Shown one piece after another: positions 58,088 to 64,000 of a DNA stretch of 64,000 bases; within the stretch, counting starts at the first letter, position 1, and every line of letters begins with the position of its first letter. The DNA comes from Craterostigma plantagineum (lineage: Eukaryota > Streptophyta > Magnoliopsida > Lamiales > Linderniaceae): positions 372,001-436,000 of the forward strand of contig JAPQWV010000408.1 of assembly GCA_027422505.1 (NCBI GenBank). Reading direction: 5' to 3'. The notes under the pieces were generated by a model, which did not search any database, was not told the DNA's origin, and saw nothing but the letters and a program-made list of their open reading frames with translations. The translations under genes and the position numbers were made by a program.

Positions 58088-59589
58088 CTCATTGTATTCA
58101 AAGACTTTCTTTTTTGTAAATTCTTTACGAAAGTAAAGAGGTAGGAGTTTCAGATACGCTTACCTTTTAAACCCCCAATTGGAATTGGAAGTATATAGAT
58201 ATGATTTCGTGTAAAAAAAAAAAGCAATCTTTGATTTTCTTGCAAATTCCTAAACCATTCCAAGAATGGAAGAGCAAAGACCGTATTAGAACTATACTCT
58301 TCCAAACATGACAAATGCATTTTCGCTAATCCCATTAAACGCATGTATGGGTAGTAGTTTGATCCCATTGGGGCAAGTTAGTTATATCTCTTTTCTTTTC
58401 TTTCTTGAAGTATGGGAAGGATGAAATGAGAAGCCAAAGAAAAGAAAAACACACACACACACAACACACTTTTTATTTCATTCGAAGTCTTGAGTTGAAT
58501 ATACTAAGAGATGTGTACCTGAAATTGGACGTATACTAAGAGAGTTAGTTGCTTACTCCACTCCACACCCACTCAACACTTTTGAAGCTATAATATATGT
58601 GGGCTTTACTTTGAACGGTCATTTTCGTCAGACATTAGAGCACATAAATACGTGCAAGAATACAAGAGATGTTATTATTGCAGAAACGGAAGGGACAAGA
58701 ATTGGAAAATTCGAGAAATGTCCACTCTGTTGATAGTAAAAAAGATTCCATTTTTCTTACAACCCAGAAAAAACTTGGTCGCGTAACAGTCTCTTCAATT
58801 TCTTTGCCATAGCACATTTGTTCGCTTTTGGGTCTATAGTCTATACTATACTACGATATCTCTCTATTCCTTCAATAGGGCGGCACCTTTCAAACTAAGG
58901 TTGTCTTTTGCTTCACGAGTTCGAATGTCGGAATCTTTTAGGGAAGGCTTACTCCAATGAAAGAAAAGAAAGTAGCTTTAAATTGTCACGAACCTAACAA
59001 TAACCTAAAACCAAATTCAATTAGAAATTAAAGCTTACTTTTGTGTGCTCACAAGTCAAACACCCACCACTTCGCCTAATCATTTCGGTGCAATTCGTCG
59101 TTACTTAGTGGTTTGTCGTCGTACATCATTGGACCCTTTTCTTGCAAAAAAAAAGATTGCATGTCTAAGCTGCTCAGCCAATAATGATATAATTATTCCT
59201 CGTTTAATCCCTATTAGAGATTATGCAAAGATCATGTCTCCATTAAATAGAAAAAAAAAAGATCTAATTTGTCGGAGTATTTTTATGCAAAATATGTATT
59301 GAAAATTGAAATTGGCCTACAAGTAGTGTATATGCTGTATCATAATAATATTTATTTGAAGTATTAAAAGTGAATATAGAGAATGCCCATGTATCTATCT
59401 ATATTGATGTCCACATAACATCGTAAATACAACAGACCTCACAATTTGAACTATGCCATGAAAATGGCAAAACCAGAATACATACACATATGTTTTTAAT
59501 CATATACACATACGATGCATATTTTCAAAGTATAAAAATCTTATTTTTACACAAAATAAAGAACCCATCCTCTAGATTCTCCTGCTAAT
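58088..59589. other. Intergenic between MATE and BAG genes
   Basis: 3' UTRs of the convergent MATE (+) and BAG (-) genes and AT-rich DNA, with a CACACA tract at about 58450-58463. No gene is supportable. Confidence 0.5.
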
Positions 59590-60736
59590 TCAAAATGTTT
59601 GCCATTTAGATGTCACCACGACAGGCCCAATATTGTAATGATCTGTCTTCCTCTGTTCTTGCTTACTCTGGTACTTTGCAGGCATTTCTTGGCCTGCCAA
59701 AAAGACCTTTTGTTGCTGCTGTAACGAAACTCTCCCAAGCCCAGAATTCCTTATCTTCAAGAGATCAAGTGTTTCAATGTACTTTTGCACCCTCTTCACC
59801 TTCAATATCATCACAGTTGGTATTTTATCACAGTTGTGTAATAAGTAAAAGGAAAATTCTTCTTGATGATATCAAGAGAGGCTCTGATTTACCTGCATTC
59901 TTCTCTGCAGTTTCACATCTCCATCAGCATCTATTCCATCCAATTTGATCAGCTGTGTCATCAGAAGTTCGATCAAATTCAACAAAGGAGTCTCAGAAAC
60001 CTTCTTGCCTGCATTGATTTCCACTTCCATGGAAGCCATCTAGCAAAGATTCATACCATTATATTCATCAGTACAGTGACAAAAAAAAAAGTTAGCTTTT
60101 CTATGATGTAAATCCTAGAATCTTCACCTGTCTGGAGAGACTATCAACTTCCAGCCTTATCCCATCGATCTCTTTCTCAGCCTTCTCCATCTTCGCCTTC
60201 CCACGAGCCTCAATACGCCTTCTTTCTCTGCTCAATTCGTCTTCGAACAGCGAAATCTTCGAGCCATCTCTCACGCCTGACATGTCAAGAAAGGCCTTGG
60301 AATCCCTTTCCTTTTCTTTGTATATCAGCTTCTGATCATGGGCGTGTAGCCCAGTCATCCCTGATAGTATCTTCTTCAAATCTCCTGCAACAAATTCCAT
60401 AGTTCTAAAAATAAGCCCAACCCAAGAAAAAAGAGAAAAAAGCAGAGGAAGTCATTGAACCATCTTTTTCTTACCGAAAGTGGCTTGAGAGCTGATGATG
60501 ACTTGGTGATAAGATGAACCATACTTAACTTTAATCTTGATGTTAGGGACGACATTGCTTGAATCAATCTGTTTGTTGTAACAGTCTGAATTCCTCTTCT
60601 GAACTAACATTCCACAAGGCCTAATGTCCAAGCCAGAAACATCGTAATCTTGGACATGGGCTTGGCTTGCCTTGACATGCGAAGAGGCGATTATAGCGCT
60701 GTTTCGCTTCATTCTCATCATATACTCTTTGTTCAT
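59590..60736 (-). CDS. BAG: BAG family Hsp70 co-chaperone (BAG1-4 type, ubiquitin-like plus BAG domain)
   Basis: A 291-aa co-chaperone that binds the Hsp70 ATPase domain and promotes nucleotide exchange. Exons (minus): 60736-60475, 60384-60128, 60039-59893, 59799-59590; phases agree. The N-terminus has the plant BAG phrase IRPCGMLVQKR. The ubiquitin-like domain is IKIKVKYGSSYHQVIISSQATF to GSKISLFED. A coiled linker (SRERRRIEARGKAKMEKAEKEI) precedes the BAG domain, which carries LIELLMTQLIKLDGI, DGDVKLQRRMQVKRVQKYIETLD. The start MNKEYMM was chosen; MMRMKRNS five codons on is the alternative. The exact BAG number needs a tree. Confidence 0.93.
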
Positions 60737-62023
60737 GATGCTCTCTGTCTGTATATATTTCACACGAAGTACTCTAAGGTCATAGAATTGATTGAGAGAA
60801 GTTGATGAAATGAAGCACAAGTAATTGTTTTTCTGAGTGCTTGTCTGCTAAGCTAAGAACAAAATTGTATGCCTATTTATGAAGAAAGAAACCAAAGTCT
60901 ATCTTCTGACCCACATTGTCAGAACAACTACAAGAACATGGTCTTTATGTACGCTTACAAATCCCTTGAGAAGCTCGGCCTAATTTGTGCACAAGCAAAA
61001 TACTAAATAATGTAAGTTATAACCTAACTAACTTCCTAGGAAATTTCATGAGGGAGTATGAGTAATATTGATATATAGCCATTGAATTGTATGATATATA
61101 AAGGAGGTTGGAGGTGGTTAAGATAGGAGAATATGCTTCTGTTTTTTTTTTTTTTGTTTGTTTTTGGACAGTTTCTACTTTCTAGTTTAATGTACTGCGT
61201 TTGGCTGGTGCGGGACATGATGTAAATAGGAAAAAGAAAAAAAAAAAGTTCAATATTTCATTGTTTTACGTTTGCATTATTAGTTAGATAAGGGTAGAGG
61301 ATGCTTCTTCTTACATCGTCCGCCTTTGCAGAGTAGGGTTAGATTCTTTTCTTGGATATGCATCCGTTTGTCCATTAGTTTTATTTTATTTCTCTTATGA
61401 ATATTATATTTTTCTTTTGGATAAACAATTCAAAAGTTTCAATATAGTTTAAAACACACACCAAAAAAAATAAAAATAAAAATTGGTGTGTGGTAATCCA
61501 CCCCTACTTGAAATGATTGGACTTGGAAAGTTAGGTATATAAATCAAAGTAGTTACTGCTAAATATATTTTCTTTTCTAGGGTTGCTAAATAAATAATAT
61601 AATAGTAATTTATGGTTGTACATACACGGACAACCCGTGTAAATACTATACCTCTTCTATAATTTATCCGAAGTTTATCATCCCTTGGCTTTATTCAAAT
61701 TCCCACAATTCACATGAAAGGATAAGAAGCCATGAAAAAGCCGTAAATATTTAATTTCAATATAGAAACAAACGAGACACGTGGCGTTTTGAAGTAATAG
61801 TCATTATTTGATTATTTTTTTCCCACCCCATCCTTTATTGTGGGTTGCATTGCATGTTGACGCTAGGCCATAATATATATTTTGATTTTCATCCCCGTCT
61901 AATTATTGCAGGAAATTCGAGAAGAAAATTCCCGACCCAATCAAGGAAACCATTTTCTTGAACCATAATAACTAATATTATATTAAAAAAAACATAAATA
62001 GGGGGTGGCCATCAGCTTCAAGA
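60737..62023. other. Intergenic between divergent BAG and small-protein genes
   Basis: The BAG leader and promoter, AT-rich DNA, a T-run near 61142-61155, and the candidate TATA-like CATAAATAG at 61992-62000, only about 25 bases before the next ATG. No other gene. Confidence 0.45.
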
Positions 62024-62635
62024 ATGCCAGAGAAACAACGATGTGAATTGTTCATTTCACCATCAGATATAAACAGCACAAAGTGAGTTGTTTGAGTAGT
62101 TCCCATCTTTCGCACATATTTACTTAACGTATGTGTAATCTTCTCTCTTTCTGAAGTGATTGGATGGCTGCTTTCATTTTCCTTTTTTCTTTTTCTTTAT
62201 TGAATATGTTCTGTCCTAATTTGGAATGAAACCATCGATGTCCACTGCAATTATTTAATCTGACGAAAATTAAATGCCCCGCCATGTTATAGCGTGACCA
62301 TACGTACTACACATGTAATGGTTCTATGCGTGACAAAACACAACGAAGATGAGTGCTTGCATCGAAACAGTATAATGTAATAATAGCGTGTTTTTAGGAG
62401 AAAACATCATATGCTCTTTGAGGGGCAAAGTGTCCACATTATGTTATCATCCTATGAAGTGGATGATGAAGCCAGTTCATATTGGGGTCTCAAGGCACAT
62501 GCATTTACACAGTGCTATAACTTCACAAGCAGACAAAACACTTGCACTTTTTGCTTGGCTAAAGAGAAAGAGAATGGTCCAAAGGGGGACGATGATGATG
62601 ATGATGAGTTAACATTATGGGAATATTTAATTTAA
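62024..62635 (+). CDS. Putative two-exon gene, 98-aa protein of unknown function
   Basis: Exon 1 62024-62082 (MPEKQRCELFISPSDINST) has a donor GTGAGT, and exon 2 62398-62635 follows an acceptor TTTTTAG. The phase is restored exactly (AA|G). The protein is about 98 aa, with LFEGQSVHIMLSSYEVDDE, AFTQCYNFTSRQNTCTFC (CTFC and Cys-Tyr nearby), then a Lys/Gly-rich turn and an Asp6 run (GAT microsatellite) before ELTLWEYLI. There is no signal peptide or membrane helix. I do not recognise the family. The long open exon, good splice sites and matched phase support a gene. The nearby TATA-like motif sits too close to the ATG, which weakens the start. Confidence 0.5.
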
Positions 62636-62834
62636 GTGATGTGCATATTCATTGCTTATGTACAGCTGCGTGTTTCAATGCTTGTCCTGAAGTCAACAGT
62701 TTATTTCAAATCCACGTACTAAGATGTCTCAATATGGAAGTGTAGAGAAAAGGATGCGATCTAAAAACATGACCATGGAATGTATACTGTATGCCATTCT
62801 AACAGTTTCAGTTACAACTTACAAGATTTGAATC

Positions 62835-64000
62835 TCACTGATCTTTCCTAGCTTTTGAACTTGGCCTTGGGGGCTTGACGATTTTCCCGAGCAAGATTAG
62901 AACGATTGGGAGTATTGTTCCAACGTAGTATACGCTGCCATACGAAGCTAGCGTTTCTTGCAGGCTAAGAACCTGTAAGCACACGGTTAAGGCAGAATAG
63001 GTTTATTACAGAAGGTAAATTGTTGTCGGATATTCTAATTCTGAGGTAAAAACAAAAAAGGAGTGAAAGAATGGTGACAAGGACTAACCATGAAACCAAC
63101 GGCGGAGTAGTTTAGGACAATGTGAGTGTAAAAGAAGTTGAAAGATGCGAAGAGCGTCTTAATCGCGGGTGTTTGGCTGGCTTGCTGCCACCTGTAAATA
63201 ACTGCTCACCGGAGAAAAATACTCAGAAATGGATGGTATATTGGCGTATCGAGGATTTTTACGATCCTATTTATATGGTTCTTACCTTTTGAACCAGCAA
63301 TCCAAATGGCCGACTGAACGAAGAATATAAGGTAACCGGGATATAAACCCTGCGAAAAGAGTGGTAACGTTTTTTCACATCGCTAATCATATTTTGTCAA
63401 ACAAATTTTATTCAACGGATGATTAGATCGTTTGTCTGAAAAACAAGGTAGCATAGCATTCAAACAAGCAAACGCAAACGAATTGATTGAGTAAGTCAGA
63501 GCTTTGGACTTACATGCCACACTGCACTCACTGTTTGAGTAGCCAGCAACTGCAAGAAATTCGGTTTCTTTCCTTTCGGAACGAGCTTCTCATACACATC
63601 TAGCAAGCGATCGAGGCAAGTAAATCAAAGTTTGTTCGAGAACTGAAAGACGTACATGGGAAGAATGCGAAATTCGTCCCCTGGAGGTAAGAAAAGAACG
63701 AAAGAAAGAAAGACTCCTTACAGTGTCTAAGCCAAGTGCTGACTTGAATATTCCAGACAGCAGGTATCTGCACGGCGCTTTTCGCCAGCTCAACGCCTAA
63801 AATATCGACGTTCTTCGCACGGTCCCAGCGTGGCTCGGGAGGGTAGGAATCAGTCCATCCCGAAAATCCCAGGCCAGAAATAACGATGGAAGCCTCAGAA
63901 ACGGACCAAATGAAATAGTACTTCCAGCGAGTGCTAAAGCCCGTCATGTACTGGCAACCCAACTTTTTCCAGAAACCATATTCTCGGTAAATTGGCTCGG
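62835..64000 (-). CDS. LPCAT: MBOAT lysophospholipid acyltransferase (LPCAT/LPLAT), 3' part (runs off window end)
   Basis: The C-terminal half of a plant LPLAT/LPCAT, an ER membrane enzyme that re-acylates lysophosphatidylcholine and related lipids (Lands cycle). Exons (minus): 64000-63722 (partial), 63599-63514, 63349-63286, 63201-63089, 62972-62835; phases agree. Seen: YGFWKKLGCQYMTGFSTRWKYYF, SEASIVISGLGFSGW, RAKNVDILGVELAKS, WNIQVSTWLRHYVYE, and SAVWHGLYPGY, which holds the conserved MBOAT histidine and spans an intron. Further membrane helices end in YYVGTILPIVLILLGKIV. The tail is basic (KPPRPSSKARKDQ), near an ER retention style. The N-terminal half lies beyond the window. Confidence 0.95.

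Overview
The window is nuclear DNA of a flowering plant, almost certainly a eudicot. It has GT-AG introns with AT-rich sequence between genes, an intron-free eukaryotic tRNA-Asp, and single-copy genes of plant-only families (PIP1 aquaporin, class II KNOX, CLE peptide, CASP-like, GL3-type bHLH, HMA5). An asterid, perhaps Lamiales, is my guess from overall protein feel and is not proven. All exon coordinates were derived by hand from splice motifs, reading phase and family conservation.

Layout, left to right: PIP1 aquaporin (partial, -), NAA30 acetyltransferase (-), a DUF4378 protein (+, with a one-base frameshift), a GL3/EGL3-type bHLH regulator (-), tRNA-Asp, a BAH plus TFIIS-like protein (-), a Tourist-like MITE, the HMA5 copper ATPase (-), a beta-tubulin (-, broken by a 4-bp GATC duplication), a CLE peptide gene (+), and then a transposon-rich block (about 28-41.7 kb). 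The block is followed by a CASP-like gene (+), a uclacyanin-like gene (+), an HPR3-like 2-hydroxyacid reductase (+, broken by another GATC duplication), KNAT7 (+), NRS/ER rhamnose synthase (+), a molybdenum-cofactor-sulfurase-like PLP protein (-), a TIR element, a DTX/MATE transporter (+), a BAG co-chaperone (-), a small two-exon gene of unknown function (+), and the 3' half of an LPCAT-type MBOAT acyltransferase (-).

The transposon block is nested. A long-TIR foldback-like element holds a hairpin MITE and a young, internally deleted Ty1/copia element in its right arm. Next to it lies an LRR receptor kinase gene (subfamily XII type). This gene carries a 168-bp solo-LTR-like insertion in its LRR region and a complete 2.4-kb LTR element with one ORF in its kinase region. 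Removing both insertions and one copy of each target-site duplication makes every reading phase of the receptor agree, so these insertions are what broke it.

The most unusual signals are: (1) the one-ORF LTR element with identical LTRs, lacking any recognisable protease, integrase or reverse transcriptase; (2) two GATC-to-GATCGATC duplications that each frameshift an otherwise intact conserved gene, which looks like a Hi-C ligation-junction artefact or, less likely, real mutation; (3) three copies of one small LTR family in 5 kb; (4) a 15-nt microexon behind a GC-AG intron in the bHLH gene; and (5) a TFIIS-like zinc ribbon without the usual acidic pair. The genes do not form a pathway; this is ordinary plant gene order with independent neighbours.
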